A program made the translations under genes and the position numbers. This document shows, one piece after another, positions 1 through 13,925 of a stretch of 64,000 nt of DNA. The notes under the pieces are model-generated. The model searched no databases. It was not told where the DNA came from and worked only from the letters and a program-made list of their open reading frames with translations. The DNA is from Balaenoptera acutorostrata (lineage: Eukaryota; Chordata; Mammalia; Artiodactyla; Balaenopteridae): contig NC_080079.1 of NCBI RefSeq assembly GCF_949987535.1, positions 52,439,000-52,502,999 on the forward strand, in the 5' to 3' direction. How positions within the stretch are numbered: position 1 is the stretch's first letter; each line of letters begins with the position of its first letter.

Positions 1-179
1 ATGTCTGTATGACTATATGTACATGTGTCTGTACAATACAGGTTTAATAACTTGCCTAAATTAAAGTAACTGTCAGAGTTAGGCATGCTCAGGATTTATG
101 GCTCCGAAGCTTTCTTTTCATTAGACCATGTTGTTTCCCAAGTAGAATTTCAAGGACTGCCCAGAGGCAAGCAATAAAT

Positions 180-227
<48 letters not shown>

Positions 228-830
228 ATGAAATTCAACTGTCATGCAAGACACACCACAACCTGGGACAAAAAAACAGGAGGGTGCCTCTGTTGAGTCT
301 CTACTACAGGCTCAGCCTGTCTTGGCCCCTGAACAGTCTGTGTGCCCAAATATAGGTGCCATCTTCCTACAGGCACATAGGGAACTCACCGAGTGTCAGA
401 AGTCCTGGGCACCTTTGAAGAGGTGGGGAAATCCTCTTGAGGACAGAGCACAAATTAAAAAAGCTGCAGGAAGAAGTATCAGGAAAGATTTTTGCCAGAT
501 TCAGGGTATACTCCCAGAGAGAATCCTTTACTTTGACTTTATTGTATTTCTTGATCTCCACTTGGGCACCCACCCTCTTTATCTCTGACACAGTGATATC
601 CATTCATTCTCAGTTTATGACTTTCAACTTCACCTGTGCTACACTGACCACTCTGACCTTAACCATTTCATTTTCTAACTCTAATACTGACTTATAAATT
701 GAAACTCTACTCTGCAGACATTGAGACCTAATCACTTCTGTGTTTGGACACAGAAATTTGGATCAGCTCAGTCATTCTCAAGGCTCAGTCCCCACCACCT
801 GCTGTGGTCCATTTTCTCCCACCTTCCATA
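1..830. other. Unassigned sequence with a TTTA microsatellite
   Basis: I recognise no gene or repeat family here apart from the tetranucleotide run near 178-226. Short ORFs on both strands (longest 114 codons at 244-588) have no recognisable domain and look like chance. The right edge grades into old L1 sequence. Confidence 0.5.
178..226. repeat. (TTTA)n microsatellite
   Basis: About 12 uninterrupted TTTA units. Runs like this often arise from the A-rich tail of a retroelement, but no SINE or L1 body is visible directly beside it. Likely length-polymorphic. Confidence 0.95.
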
Positions 831-3800
831 GTGGATAGAAAAACTAGACAGAAAATCAACAAGGATATATTAAGACTTGAAACAACACTAAACACTAATA
901 GACATCTATAGAGCCTTCCATCCAACAACAGCACAACACACATTCATCTCAAGTATACATATAACAATCTCAAGGATAGATTATATGTTAGGTGACAAAG
1001 CAAGTCTTAATAAATTAAAAAGTACTTCAATCATACAAATTATATTCTCCAAATGCAATCGAATAAAATTAGAAATCAATACAGACAGAAATTTGGGAAA
1101 TTCACTAAATATAGAAATTTCATAAAACACTCCTAAATAACCAATGGGTCATAGGAGAAATCAAAAGGGAAATTAAAAAATTGTTTGAGATGTATGAAAA
1201 TGAAAATGCAGTATACAAAAACTAACGGGATACAGCAAAAGCAGTGCTCATAGGAAAATTTATAGCTGTAAATGCATATACTTAAAAACAAGAAAAATAT
1301 CAAATCAGTAAACTAAACTTCCACCTTAAGAAACCAGAAGAAGATCAGAACCTAAAAACAAGTTTACTAAACCTAAAGTAGAATGAAGGAAAAACAAAGA
1401 TTAGACGAATAAATGAAACAGAATAGAAAAAACATTACAGAAAGCCAATGAAACCAAAAGTTAGTTCCCTGAAAAGATCAAGAAAATTGACAAACTTTCA
1501 GCTAGAATGAACAAGAAAAAAAGAGAGAAGATTCAATTTGCTAAAATCAGAAGTGAAAGAGGGGCTTATTAACTACAGAAATTAAAAGAATTAAAAGGGA
1601 ATACTCTGAAAAATTATGCCAGTTAATATGTGTCCTAGGTGAAATAAACAAATCCCTAGAAAGATACAAACTACTGAAACTGATTCAAGAAGAAATAGAA
1701 ATTTTCAATATACATATAATTAGTAAAAAATTGAATTAGTAATTTTTAAAAAATCCCATGAAGAAAGGCCCAGGACCAGATGTCTCTCTTGATGAATTTT
1801 TCCAAACATTTAAAGGGTAATTAAAATCAATCTTTCACACACTGTTCAGAAAATAAAACAGCTGATGAGGAAAAACCTTCCATCTTATTCTAGGAGACCA
1901 ATATTACCCTGATGCCAAGCCAGACAAATACATCACAAGTAATGAAAGTTATAGACAAATATCCCTAATGAACATAGATGCAAAAATCTTCAACAAAACA
2001 CTACCAAACTGAATCCAACAGCACAATAAAAGGATTATACACCATGAAGAACTGGGATTTATCCCAGGAATGTAAGATTGGTTAACATATGAAAATCAAT
2101 GTAATGAATCATATTAATATATTAATAGAATAAGGACAAAAAACACAGATCATTTCTTTAGACACCAAAAAGGCATTTGAAAAAACTTAATATCCCTTCA
2201 TGATTTAAAAAAAAAAAAATACTCAACAAACTATGAATAGAAGGGAATTCTTTAACCTGATAAAAGGCATATAAAAAACACTCACAGCCAACATCCTACA
2301 TAAAGGTGAAAGACTGAAAGCTTTACTCCTAAAGGTCAGTATCAAGACCAATAATTTTTCTCTCATCACTTCTATTCAACATTTATTGGAGGTTTTAGGC
2401 AGGGCAATTGGTCAAGAAAAAGAAATAAAACACATCGAGTTTGGAAAATAAGAAGTAAAATTATCTCTATTTCATATGGCATGATCTTGCATATGGAAAG
2501 TCCTAAGAAATCCACAAGAGACTATTTGAGCTAATAAATGAGTTCAGAGAGACAGGATAAATGATCAATATACAAAAATCAATTGTATTTCTACACACAA
2601 TTCAAAAATGAAATTATGAAAACAATTCCATTTACAATAGCATCAAAATTAATAAAATACTTAAGAATAAATTTATCAAAAGGGGCAAGACTTGAAATTT
2701 AAAATCTACAAAGCATATTTGCAAAAAAATTCAAGATCTGTATGAATGAAAAGGCATTTCTGATCATGGATTGGAAGACTTATTATTGTTAAGATGGCAG
2801 TACTCCCCAAATGAATCTACAGATTCAATATAATTCCTATCGAAATTCTAGTGCCCTTTTTTCTTTTCTCAGAAATTGACATACTGATTCTAAAATTCAC
2901 ATTGAAATGCAAGGGACCTAGGATAGTAAAACAGTCTTGAAAATGAAAGACAAAAATTGGGACTTGCATTTCCTAATTTCAAAACTTATTACAAACCTAC
3001 AGTAATAATGTGTGGTACTGGCATAAGGATAGATATATACATTAGTGGAATAGAATTAAAAGTCCATTAGTAAACGTATACACTTACAGTCATTTGCTTT
3101 TGGTAAATGTGTCAAGACAACTCAACAGGGAAAGAATGGTCTTCGCAAAAAATGGCACTGAGACAACTGGGTATCCACATGTAAGAGAATGAAATTGAAC
3201 CCCTACCTCATAGCACATAAAAAAATTAACTCTACATATATCAAAGACCTAAAAAAGTTAAAACTATAAAACTCCTAAAAGAAAACATAGAGGTACATCC
3301 TCATGACCTTGGAATAGGCAATAGTTTCTTAGGTACTACACCAACAGTAAAAGCAACAAAAGTAGATAAATGTGACTTCATCAAAGTTAATAACTTTTGT
3401 GCATCAAAACAACACTATCAAGGAAGTGAAAAGACAGTCCACATAATGGGAGAGCTCATTTGCAAAATATATCTGATAAAAGTCTAGTGTCCAGAATATA
3501 TAAAGAACACAATTTCATAATAAAAAGGCCAATAATCCAATTTTTTAAATGGGAAAAAAAATTTAAATAGACATTGCTCCAAAGAAGATATACAAGTGGC
3601 CAATAAGCACATGAAAAGACACTCAAGATCATTAATCATTAGAGAAATGCAAGTCAAAACCATAACAAGATGCCACTTTATACCCTTTAGAATGGATATA
3701 ATTGAAAGGACAGATGATAACAAGTTTTGGCAAGGATGTGGAGGAATTGGAACTCTCATTCATTGGTAGTAGTAATGTAAAATGGTGCAGACACTTTAGA

Positions 3801-4390
3801 AAACAGTTTGACAGTTCCTCAAAAAGTTGAAGTTACCTTATGACCCAGCAATTCCACTCCTAGATATATACCCAAAATAAATGAGGACATAAAATATATG
3901 TCTACCTAAAAAATAAATGTTCATAAAAGCATTATTCATAATAACCACAAAATGGGAACAACTCAAATGCCCATCAGATGATGTATGGATAAATAAATGT
4001 TGTATATCTTTACAATGGTATGTCATTTAGCCATAAAGTAACGATATACACTACAAGGATGAACCTTGAAAACATTACGCTAAATCAAAGAAGCCAGACA
4101 AAAATGGCCATATATTGCATGGTAACATTTATGTGAAATGTTCAGAATAGGCAAATCCATAGAGACAGAAAGTAGATTAATGGTTGTCAGGGACTTGCAG
4201 GGAGTAGGGGATGGGGAGTGACTGCTAATAGATACAAATCTTCTTTGGGAGGTGCTGGAAGTATTCTAGAATTATACAGTGATGATGACTGCACAACCCT
4301 GTGAATATACTAAAAAGTACTAAATTGTATACTTTAAAAGATAAATTTTATGGTAAGCAACTTTTATCTGAATTTTTAAAAAGAATATGT
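830..4390 (+). mobile_element. Old L1 (L1M-type), ORF2 and 3' end, decayed
   Basis: The stretch is A-rich on the plus strand and follows the order of L1 ORF2: the endonuclease-proximal part (ccatccaacaacagcacaa, about 920), reverse-transcriptase-coding DNA (about 1750-2900), then the C-terminal region (tatgacccagcaattccac, about 3840). A 3'UTR-like end (ttgtatactttaaaag) lies near 4325. All frames carry many stops and small indels, so it is long dead. Its divergence is far greater than that of the L1s at 45-48 and 53 kb, so it inserted well before cetaceans arose. Boundaries are approximate. The subfamily is not assigned. Confidence 0.88.
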
Positions 4391-4394
4391 AACC

Positions 4395-4945
4395 TCAATC
4401 TAACCACAAGGAAATCTTACTCAAACACAAATGAGAAATGTTTTATTTTTTTAAAGGAAAGAAAGTATTCTTCAAAAACGTTGATGTCATAGATGTGGGA
4501 ATGTTCTAGATTAAAGGATAATGAACAGGCATAACAGCTAAATGCAATACTACCTGACACTAGACTGGATCCTGTACTCAGGGGAAAAATGCTTTAAAGG
4601 ATATTATTAGATCAACCTCTAAATTGGAATGTGGAATATTATTTCAGTGTGAATATGGAGTATTATAATCAATATAAATTTCTGAAGTTGAGAACTGTGT
4701 TGTACTTATGTAAAAGAATATCCTTACGCTTAGGAATTACATACTGAATTATTTAAGGAGAGAGAGAAAACGAGAGATACTGCTTTATCTAACAATCTAT
4801 AAAGTGAGATCATGCAAATGATAAAGCACATGGGATAAAAAGTTAACAGTAGGTGAATCTATTATACTATTCTTATTCTAGCGATCTTTCTGTAAATGTG
4901 ATACTATTTTAAAATAAAAGTTTTTAAAAAATAATGCAGAGAGAT
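4395..4945 (+). mobile_element. Old L1-type 3' UTR segment with A-rich end
   Basis: The sequence resembles a dispersed mammalian repeat whose 3' end runs from 'aactaaatgcaat' and 'ctggatcctg' to 'tttcaaaataaaag' plus an A-rich tail. Here that tail is at about 4905-4935. I take this to be an older L1-family 3' UTR lying directly after the L1 above, either as a second insertion or as an alternative 3' end. The family is recalled from memory and was not searched. Confidence 0.5.
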
Positions 4946-5480
4946 CATAGGCTGTACTTTTGAGAAGAACAAATTACCATCTTATTCTCTAGTTAGGGAA
5001 CTGTGCTGCAGAAACACAAAGGCTTAAAGGTCTTGCCTCAAAAGTTCTTGGAAGAACCTGATATGTACTCCCTAAAGCGTGGGTTGCAAAGAGATAGACT
5101 GCCAACTCTCACCTGGACAAGTCTGGGAAATGGTCAGGCGAGGAAAGAGGACAACAGCGGGTCAGCTACATCTCTACCATCTGCAGGAAAGGGGTGCAAG
5201 GATTCCCATGGGGCAAGTGGATGCTGTGGGAAGTGAAAAAAAACTCAAGTCACTTTGAAAGGATCCTGAACAAGGGGGTGGTCTACCAAGATGCAAGGAT
5301 CCCAGAAGTATTCAGCCACACAGGGACTGACAGCAGTCACAAAGAGGATGAGGTACATCAGAGGTCCTTGTGCAGAGGTATCCAAAGAACCAACAAAATT
5401 ATGTTTTGGAAAAAAAACCTTTTGCACTCAGGCTGTAGAATGTGGCTGAAGAAAAAACAAGCTAACTAGTTTTTGTTTAA
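4946..5480. other. Unassigned sequence
   Basis: No recognised repeat or gene. Overlapping short ORFs (77-91 codons at 5003-5469) lack a known domain. Base composition is unremarkable. Confidence 0.4.
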
Positions 5481-6625
5481 ATTCATGACCACTAACCCCA
5501 AGGTATCATTAGGGCTGCTGGAATCCCGCAGTCACATTTCCCTAAGTCCTTTTACTTCCCTCCTCTTCTTCATATTTTCACCTCTCTCCTCAAACCTTCA
5601 GCACCTTACCCATTCCCAGAAGATGGCCTTTGCAGGGGACAGTGCCAGGCTCTGTCCAGATTCCCTCCTACTCCTTTATATTTTCTACAGTGACAACTCC
5701 CAAATTCAAAACTTCAACCTAGATCCCTGAACTCTACTTTTCAGACTTAATGAGTCCAAAAATCAAACCTGTTTTCCACCACCCTCCAGATGAGCCCTGT
5801 TTCTCCCGCAGCCTTTCCCATTTCGGTCAACAACAGATCCATCAGTCTAGTTGCGAGTGGGGTCATCTGGAGTCCCTTCTTTCTTTTTCATCTCAAATAC
5901 TACCTATAAATAAACCCTGTTAGATTTATCTTCAAAAGATCCAGAATATGACTATTCCTCCTCCACCCCCCTAGTCTAAGCCACCACCATACTGCAAACC
6001 CCCTAACCGGTCTCCCCACTCCTGACCCTGACTCTACAGTCTATTCACCCAGAAGCCAGATGATAACGTTAAGGCCAGATCACATCCTTCATCCTCACAC
6101 ACATCTGCAGTGGCTTCCCAGCCTACCTGAAGCACAAGCCAAAACCCCTGCCATGACCTAGAAGCCTAACGTGACAGCTCCACTCCCAACTGCCTCTCTT
6201 CCCCAACGTCTGCTATGCCCCGCCTCACTCATCCCGTCAGCCACAGCTGGCTCCTTGGGTTCCTTGAGTACTTGGTCTCCTCTGCTTAGATTTCCCTCCC
6301 TGTACCTCTCCACGCCTCACTCCCTTACTTTCCTCAGGGCACTTCTCAAATGTCACTTTGCCAGAAAGTCTTTCATGGATGGCTCTATGCAAAAGAGCAA
6401 ACTCCATTCCCAGGACCCCCGTTCCCCTTTTCCGCTTTATTTCTCCTCACAGTCCCTATTATTTGCAGATATATTATACTGTTACTAGTATATTTGTCTT
6501 GCCCTTCTTGAATATAAGTTCCATGAAGGCGGGGATGTTACCACATTTGTTCATACCCAGAACTCAGAACAGTGCCTAACACAAATTAAGAATGCCGTGA
6601 GTATTTGCTGAATGAATGAATGACT
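5480..6625 (+). mobile_element. LINE-2 (L2) fragment with 3' end
   Basis: C/T-rich L2 reverse-transcriptase-derived text runs across 5550-6450. It closes with the typical L2 3' end: 'ataagttccatgaaggc' near 6512, 'aacagtgcctaacacaa' near 6567, and a tail of tgaatgaatga repeats at about 6609-6622. L2 was active before the eutherian radiation, which fits the heavy decay. The C/T-rich ORFs inside (for example 6171-6488) are by-products of L2 sequence, not genes. Confidence 0.85.
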
Positions 6626-7960
6626 CCCTCCACCAAGCCCAAATCCAGTAGGACCCAGAGGCAGTCACAAAGTGTGGAAGCAGAGCAATGCCAGTGAAGG
6701 GTGGAAGAACAGACATGCCCCCCACCACAAAACTGATCAATGAGCACAGAGTCAGGGTGAAAAGGGCTAGAGGAGAGCTTTAAACTGCATCTGGGAAGGA
6801 AGTTTTGATTTAAATAGGTCTCAACTTGGTAAAATCTGATGAAGACAAGACTATTCTGATATCTGAAAGAGATTAGAAAAGCTGCAAGATCTCCCTAAAT
6901 ATGATCTAGTAGTGGGGAAGGGAGAGTTGACAGAACAGATTTAAAACCAGTGTGGGAGAATACTAAAGCTATTTTAGAGTTGCTCCCTGCCTAGTTCAGT
7001 CTATTTAATAAACCGGGTGCCCTTCCTCACTGCTGGAGCAGAACACCATGTAAAGGAAAGTATTGTGACCAAATCAGAATAGAAGCAAGTCACCACTGGC
7101 GTCGCAGGATCCCTTTCCTTAACAAGGTCGACAGCATCTTGCACAGTGTGAAATGAAAAAAATGTATATAAACAACCCATAGGAACGTGTAAGTGTTTTT
7201 CTGCATCCCGCTTTTCGAGGCAAAGCCAGGATTTGCCAACAGAGCTCTGGGTCTATCTTGATTAAAGCATGACGGCCTTGAAAGTGCCCTAGAGAGGAAG
7301 GGCTGATCATCCAAGAAAGGCATGTCCCAAATATGTGAAAAGAAGGAATGTCATGAGGAAAGGGTGTAGAGGTAGAAATCTATAGCATGTGCTGGAAAAC
7401 TCAAGCAAGCTAGCACAGCAATAAAAGAAGAGGAATGTTAGGATGTACAGTGAGACAAGCAAGAAGGGCTTAAGCAGAAAATACCTTTGAGAATCCAAAT
7501 TTTTTTTATCCAACATATATGATGTATATCCCCCAAAGGTCCAATGAGCATGCCATTTATAACTTCACCAAAGTCACTGAAGAGCATGTACTGCAGGATA
7601 GCTTTGGCCAGAGGATGCACTAAACCCCTGGAAATCCTTCTCCAAGTTGACTTTAATAAGTTAATATACACCATGTGGAGTGGACAGTCAATATGGTCTC
7701 CTTATTATCCTGGTTCCAACTGGCATTTTTTTAATCTTGTCCATGGAAAAATCATGAGAGGTTCTATGGAAGGTATTGTTTAAACCAAATAAAGTATTTT
7801 TCTACATTTTGCACGTCTGAAAATCTCCTTAGTGACAGAACCAAACTGTACATCTACACACAACAAATGGGCATCCCATATTTACAGTATCATTCAGAGG
7901 GAGCAATCCCCACTTACGCAATGTGGAATTCATATATGTAAGAGTGCTGATAGCATGATA
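6626..7960. other. Unassigned sequence
   Basis: No element or exon recognised. Pairs of overlapping sense and antisense ORFs of 60-80 codons at 7090-7783 have no known motif. This could be single-copy DNA. Confidence 0.4.
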
Positions 7961-8170
7961 ACAGGCCAGGCAGTATTCTCAGAGCTTTATAACTATTAAA
8001 TCATGTAATTCTCTATAGAGATGGAATGATCATTAAATCACTTAACATCTCTAAGGACAGAGGTGGTTAAGTAACTTGCCCAAGGTTAAACAGCTAGTAA
8101 GTGGTAGAACTGCGTTTCAATTCCCAGAACTCTGGCTCCTGAGTCAATGTCCTTTAAAGGCAATTAAGCC
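7960..8170 (+). repeat. MIR-type SINE fragment
   Basis: The core 'aagtaacttgcccaaggtt' followed by 'cagctagtaagtggtagaac' (about 8070-8110) is the hallmark of the MIR core and 3' region in plus orientation. Divergence fits an ancient tRNA-derived SINE. Confidence 0.8.
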
Positions 8171-8598
8171 TGAGAAACAGAAGCAAAAGCTGGACTATGC
8201 ACTCATTCCTTTTTCCTTCTGAGCTACCTTCCCCTGAAGGTGACTCCAGTCCAACTCACGTCTAAGTTGTCATCAGTATGGGTGTTGTTTTGTCCCACTT
8301 CACGAGCCTTGTTTGCTTACCTTTACACATTTTATGCCAAGGATGCAATACCCAGCCCTTCTTATCCTTCTCCGCAAGACATATCCTTTGCTCTCTTCCA
8401 CCCCAAATCAGTCATGCCCTCTTTTCACTACTTCTCTAGTAAAAGCTCTTGCATGCTTTGTACTATATATAAAGACTTCTCGAAACTCTGAGCAAAAAAG
8501 TCTAGCCTGGGACTGGATGAAACTAGTCAGTCTCGACGCTGTAACTAGATTACTGGGATTCCTGAAGAGCCAAGTGTTATATAACAATTCCCCTTTAT

Positions 8599-8760
8599 AT
8601 TTATCTATTTATTATATATACATATATATATATATATATTTTTTTTTTTTTGGCCACACTGCGAGGCTTGTGGGATCTTAGTTCCCTGACCAGAGATTGA
8701 ACCCAGGCCCTCAGCAGTGAGAGCGCAGAGTCCTAACCACTGGACCACCGGGGAATTCCC
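8599..8760 (-). mobile_element. Short tRNA-derived cetartiodactyl SINE (CHR-1/Bov-tA-like)
   Basis: On the minus strand it begins gggaattccccggtggtcc and ends in a T-rich tail as seen on the plus strand (8640-8651). Target duplications aacaattccc lie at 8583-8592 and 8761-8770, with imperfect extension beyond. Its body differs from the longer CHR-2-like SINEs elsewhere in the window, so it belongs to another subfamily. Next to the tail is a (TA)n run at about 8614-8639. Confidence 0.85.
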
Positions 8761-8776
8761 AACAATTCCCTTTTAG

Positions 8777-10290
8777 GCTTGTAGCCCCCACAAGACAGTT
8801 ATTCCCTGGTAACTGAAATTCTAAGGACATTTGAATACCGCAGTATTAAAAGCATCACCACGTGATAAGGCACATATCTATGGTCATTGTACAGACTGTT
8901 TCCGCTTTGTTCGTTATCCAGCAATGTGCTGGCCTCCACACAAGGATGGTCCTGAGATTGCCATTTCAAAAGCCTGGACTGCTGACTCTCCAGGCTACAA
9001 CGGTTGCTTCTGAATAACTTCCCAGGGAAGCCAAAATGAAGAGCTTACACGTTCACTCTATCTATAGCAAGAGGCTTGTGAAAATTAACGAAGACTAATA
9101 TGGCTCACAAGAGTATAAGCAAAGCATATTAAAACCAATGGGAAGCACTTCCATAAACTCTAACATGGCAGGTGGAAGGGGTAGTTGGTAGCTTCCAACA
9201 GCCTCCTGGAACAGTTGTCTTCAACATTTGGCAAGTGGTTAAATCATCCCCACTTGAGGGCTCAAGTAGTGACCTCTAGAGACAATCCAAGCCATCCTAG
9301 GTCTGTCCTGTTGTCCACTAAAAAAAATAGAATGTATAGTAAAGGTCATGGGAGAATGCTCCTGTTTCATTATGTAAAAGGTCTGGGACAGGATCCAATG
9401 TGAGCATCAAGGCAATCCTAACATTTTGCACCTGTCTGACAATCCAATAGAGCCAGCCTGAAAAGGAGAGGAGCTGCTTTCCCCCTGGGAAAAATGCCTG
9501 CAACCACAGAGGAAATCTTTCATACTCTTAACACAAAGGAAGAAAAGGAGAAGATGGGTGAGGAGGACAAAGAGGAAGATGAGAGTAAAGGGATGGAAGA
9601 GACAATAGGAAAAGGAGGAAAAGGGGGAAAAAGAAAGAGATCATTTTTACTTGGTTCAAAATATAATTATCATCTATTGTCAGAAGCTGACAATTTCCCC
9701 TTCTCATTTCCCTTTACTTATCTCACTTCCTTATCTCTTTTTAACAGGAAATTGTTACTGACTTCTCTCCTTTGCTTTCCTTTTGGCTAAGAGTATCATA
9801 GCCTAAATCATTTCCCATTGAAAAACCTTTGGACTCCAGTTTCCATGTTTTATAGTTTCAACATGGAAAAAAACTTGGAAGCTGTTACTCTATCCTCACA
9901 AGAAAAAGGTGAGCAAACTGAAAATTATCAACTCTTCTTTGGTCCATCAGAGAATGGTGGGCACAAGGCAAATCACTTGCCCAAAATCTGGAGAGACAGG
10001 TAAATACAGTGAATGAGGGCTTACCAGGAGCAGAAGCCACAGCTAGAGCCTAGTAAGAACACTTTAAGGTTAACTAATTTCTGGAGGCTTAGAGTGGACT
10101 AGCTTACGAGATAAAACCTCCTGGGGGCTTACCCTTAGGGGGTGGGGTGGAGAACATCTTCATGAGTTTTAACTCTAGGAACCCCATCAGCTTATCAGGG
10201 TGAAGATCAGAGAAATATCTCCTCATGCTGCAGGAAGGAGGATGGGAAAAGTAACCATTTTGACATGTACCCAGAGCTTTCTGTTCTCAT
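8777..10290. other. Unassigned sequence with a purine-rich patch
   Basis: No repeat family or gene recognised. A GA/AAG-rich stretch at about 9535-9645 gives the 98-codon ORF at 9494-9790 its lysine- and glutamate-rich start. That is low complexity rather than evidence of coding. Confidence 0.4.
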
Positions 10291-12119
10291 TACCAGAGAC
10301 TGACCCTCGGGAAAACTATTTCACCAGAGGTTAACAAGGACAAAGGGAAATACCCACCTTCAGCCACTCTAGCCTTTCTGTGTCACCTAAGGGGGGAAAA
10401 AGAGGGCGCTGAGGAGCACGTATAAAGGTCACAGCACAGGGACACAGACTCATCAACATACTGAGACCTGAGCATAATGAAATGGAAGGTGTGCCCTCTC
10501 CCTACATCTCACCACCACATCAACATATAACAGGAGATTACAGCTGAAAAGAACTACAAGGCTCAGGCTCTACTTAAGAAGGAGTCTCTAGGGAAACTCA
10601 AAGACAGCAGGTGGACACAAACAAGAACACCAGAGGAAACTTTAGCTTCTGACACCTAAAACTATAGCAAAAACTAAACAGCCTAACTGCTCGCCAGATA
10701 AACAAAACCTCATATTAATGGCCTATTTATCTCAGTTCCTTTTATCTAATATATCATGTTCAGCTTTCAAAAAAAAAATGCAAGACATGCTAAAAGGCAA
10801 AAATAAAAAATTAAAGTTGAAGGAAAAAGAGTCTGAAGATACAAACCAAGCATCAGAACCAGACTCAGGTATGGCAAATATTTTGGAATTATCAGACTGG
10901 GAATTTAAAATAACTATGATTAATATACTAAGGACTCTAATGGAAAAATGGATAGCACTCAAAACTATGGGTACAGAGATGAACATATGAGCAGAGAGAC
11001 GGAAACTAAGAATGAATCAAATGGAAGTTCTAGAAACCAACACTGTAACAAAATGAAGAATGCTTTGGATGAGCTCATCAGTAGAGTGGACACAGCCAAG
11101 AGAAAAGCATCAGTGAGCTTGAAGATACATCAATAGAAACTTCCCGAACTGAAAAATGCAGGGGAAAAAAATAAATTAGAAAAGGGAAGAGAATATCCAA
11201 GAATCATGGGACAATTATAAAAGGTATAACATATGCATATTGGGAATACCAGAAGGAAAGAAAGAGAGGAAAAAAAAAAGAAATATTTGAACATATAATG
11301 GCTGAGATTTTTCCAAAATTAGTGACAAAAACCAAACCACAGATCCAAGTGTCCAGAGAACACCAAACACAGTAAATACCAAAAAAAAACCCCCAAAAAC
11401 TACAACTAGGTATAGCATAGTCAAGCTGCAGAAAATCAAAGCCAAAGGAAAAATTTTGAAAGAAGCCGGAGGGGGAAAATCCCTCACCTACAGAGCAACA
11501 AGGATAAGAATTACATCAGACTCCTCTTCACAAACCATGCAAACAAAAAGAGAGTGAAGTGAAATATTTACAGCGCTGAAAGAAAAAGCAAACCAAAAAC
11601 AGACACCAAGCTAGAATTCTGTATCCTGAAGTGAAATTATCCCTCAAAAGTGAAGGAGAATACTTTCTCAGACAAAAATTGAGGGAATTTCTCACCAGTA
11701 AACCTGTTAAATGTTAAAAGAAATTCTTCAGAAAGAAGGAAAATGAATTAGATCAAGAAACTCAGATCTACACACAAAAAAGAAGAGTATTAGAAAAGGA
11801 ATAAATGAAAGTAAAATAAAATCTTTTTTCTTATTCTTAGTTGATCTAACAGATAACAGTGTTCAAAATAATAATAGCAACAATATATTAGATGATTGTA
11901 ACTTATAGATTATAACTTAAGGTTAAGTGAAATGAATGACAACAATGTTAGAAGGGACAAGGGACAGGAGGGAGGAATTTGGAAATCTTGTATAAGGTAC
12001 TCACACCACCTGTGAAGTGGTATACTGTTATTTGAAAAGTGGATTTAGATTAGTCGTAAATGTATATGACAAATTCTAGGGCAACCACTAATACAAACAA
12101 ACAAACAAACAAACAAAAA
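10290..12119 (+). mobile_element. HAL1 / L1 ORF1-type element, decayed
   Basis: A-rich plus-strand sequence recalls the ORF1 half of old L1/HAL1: gaatttaaaataactatgatta near 10901, then a segment around 11470-11640 matching the end of the ORF1 region (acaaccatgc-like, gaattctgtatcctg). It ends in 'gggcaaccactaatac' followed by a (CAAA)n tail at about 12095-12115. Short ORFs at 10718-11136 are ORF1 remnants and carry stops. Start and exact subfamily are uncertain. Confidence 0.7.
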
Positions 12120-12640
12120 CCTTAAACCTTTACAAGCCAGTTATTCACATAAGTTACTTTCCAGATAACAGCCTTCTCCTCTAATCTAAGATATACTTCT
12201 GTGTACTCTTCCGGAACCTTGGAATACAGAAATCAGGAAGAGCATACAGATGGGTACCTAGGACACAGGGACCCACATCAATGATTGGATATGGGTGGTA
12301 ATAGGTGAGGCAGCGGTGGGTGCCAAAGGAGACTCCATAGAAGGAGTCTTACCAACCCCATCCACTGCTTTTGAAGCATCTCAGATCAGATCTAGTCTGA
12401 CCACAAGCTCATTGATAGAGACTAAGTGTCTGCAGATTTAGCTAACTTCACGTTTTCTGCACTCTTCTCCTTCCTTCCAAAATCCAACAGAAGTAATCAG
12501 AGGCCCCTTGAATAAACTCCAACACATCTATGCACTTCCAAGAATCAGGGCTGAAATACTTAATCTTTCCTTCTGGTATGTTGAATAAACTGCTCTAACT
12601 CCCAGCTAGAGTCAGCCCCCTTATTTTCATACTAGATCCC
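12120..12640. other. Unassigned sequence, possibly decayed L2 at its right end
   Basis: No clear element. The C/T-rich character from about 12440 resembles the L2 that follows and may be its 5' part. Confidence 0.35.
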
Positions 12641-13925
12641 CACCCTTCCCACCTACTCAGAAATGGAGCTCAACAGTTCTCCTCTTGCAGCATCACTTCT
12701 TCTCTTGCTAATGGATTATTCACAAATATGATATTATCTCTCCCATATTAAAAAAAACCAATAACTTCCTTTACTCTGCTTCCTCTTCCAACTACTGCCC
12801 TATTTCTCTGCTTGCCCTTTACAATAAAACTAATAAAAGTAAGAATTGTATTTACTTGCTACTTCTAATTTCTCTCCTCCAGTTGTCTTTTGGAGCCACT
12901 ACAATCAGGGTTTTCACCCCCACCGTTCTTGTCAAAGTCACCAGTGACCTCTAGGTTGTCAAGAACAGTGGTCAATTCTCAGTCTTCATTTTACTTGACG
13001 TTCTCTCTTTATCTACACACCTCCTTTACTGTTCTCATCCAATATTATGGATTTAGATACTATCATTGTGCTGATGACACCCACACTTACAGCCCCAGCC
13101 TGGACCTCTCTTTGATTTCCAGACCCATCTGTCCAATTGCCTCTAGACCTCACTATGTGGATGCCTAAGAGACAGCTCCAGCTAGCAACTACAAAACTGA
13201 AACCCTGATCTTCCCCACCACCAAAACTTCCCAGAGTCTTCACTAATGGGAATCCTATCCTTCCAGTAATTCAAGTCCAAAGCTTAGCCTCATTCTTAAC
13301 TCCTCTGTTTCTCTCACTTCCCATACCCAATCGGTCAGCAAATCCTGTTAGTTTTCCTTGAAAATATACCCAGACTCTTACACCTCCTCCCATATTCATT
13401 GCTACCACCTTGGTCCAACTGACTACCACTTCTCACCTGGACTATTTCAATATCCTCTTAACAGACCTTTCTGCTTGCACTCTTGCTGGCCTATAATGTA
13501 GTCTCGATATTTGAGCTACAATGAGTTTATTAAAACATGATCAGTGTCACAGCTTTTGCAACTGCTATTCCCTCCATCTAGACCATTCTTACACATCACT
13601 TATTCCCTTGCATCCTGAAGTTGGTGAAATGCTCTTTCTCAGAAAAGCCTTCACTGACCATCCTATCTAAAACCGACTCCCCATCCCCAGAATTCCTTAC
13701 CCACGCTTCCAACTTTATTTTTCTCCGTAGCACTTATCTACACACTTTTTTTTCTCTTCTTTATTTTGTTTACAGTCTCTCTCTCACCCTCTCCACTACA
13801 CTACAAGATCCATGGGGGCAGAAATTTCTATCTGTTTCAATTACTGCTCTGCCCCCAACTCCCAGAAAGATGCTTGGCACATGGAAAAGAACAACAAGAA
13901 TTTTATAATAAGCAGTAACTATTTG
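12640..13925 (+). mobile_element. LINE-2 fragment with 3' end
   Basis: Typical L2 text includes 'cagcaaatcctgttag' near 13337, 'ctaccaccttggtccaac' near 13401 and 'tcacctggactatttcaat' near 13434. A 3' end with 'caagatccatgggggcag' near 13804 and 'agatgcttggcacatgg' near 13867 follows. Reading frames are broken throughout, so the ORFs at 12890-13243 and 13621-13908 are L2 remnants. Confidence 0.85.

Noticed and set aside
9494..9790. Lys/Glu-rich 98-codon ORF as a small acidic protein
   Set aside because: The sequence is low-complexity GA/AAG-rich DNA with no conserved motif.
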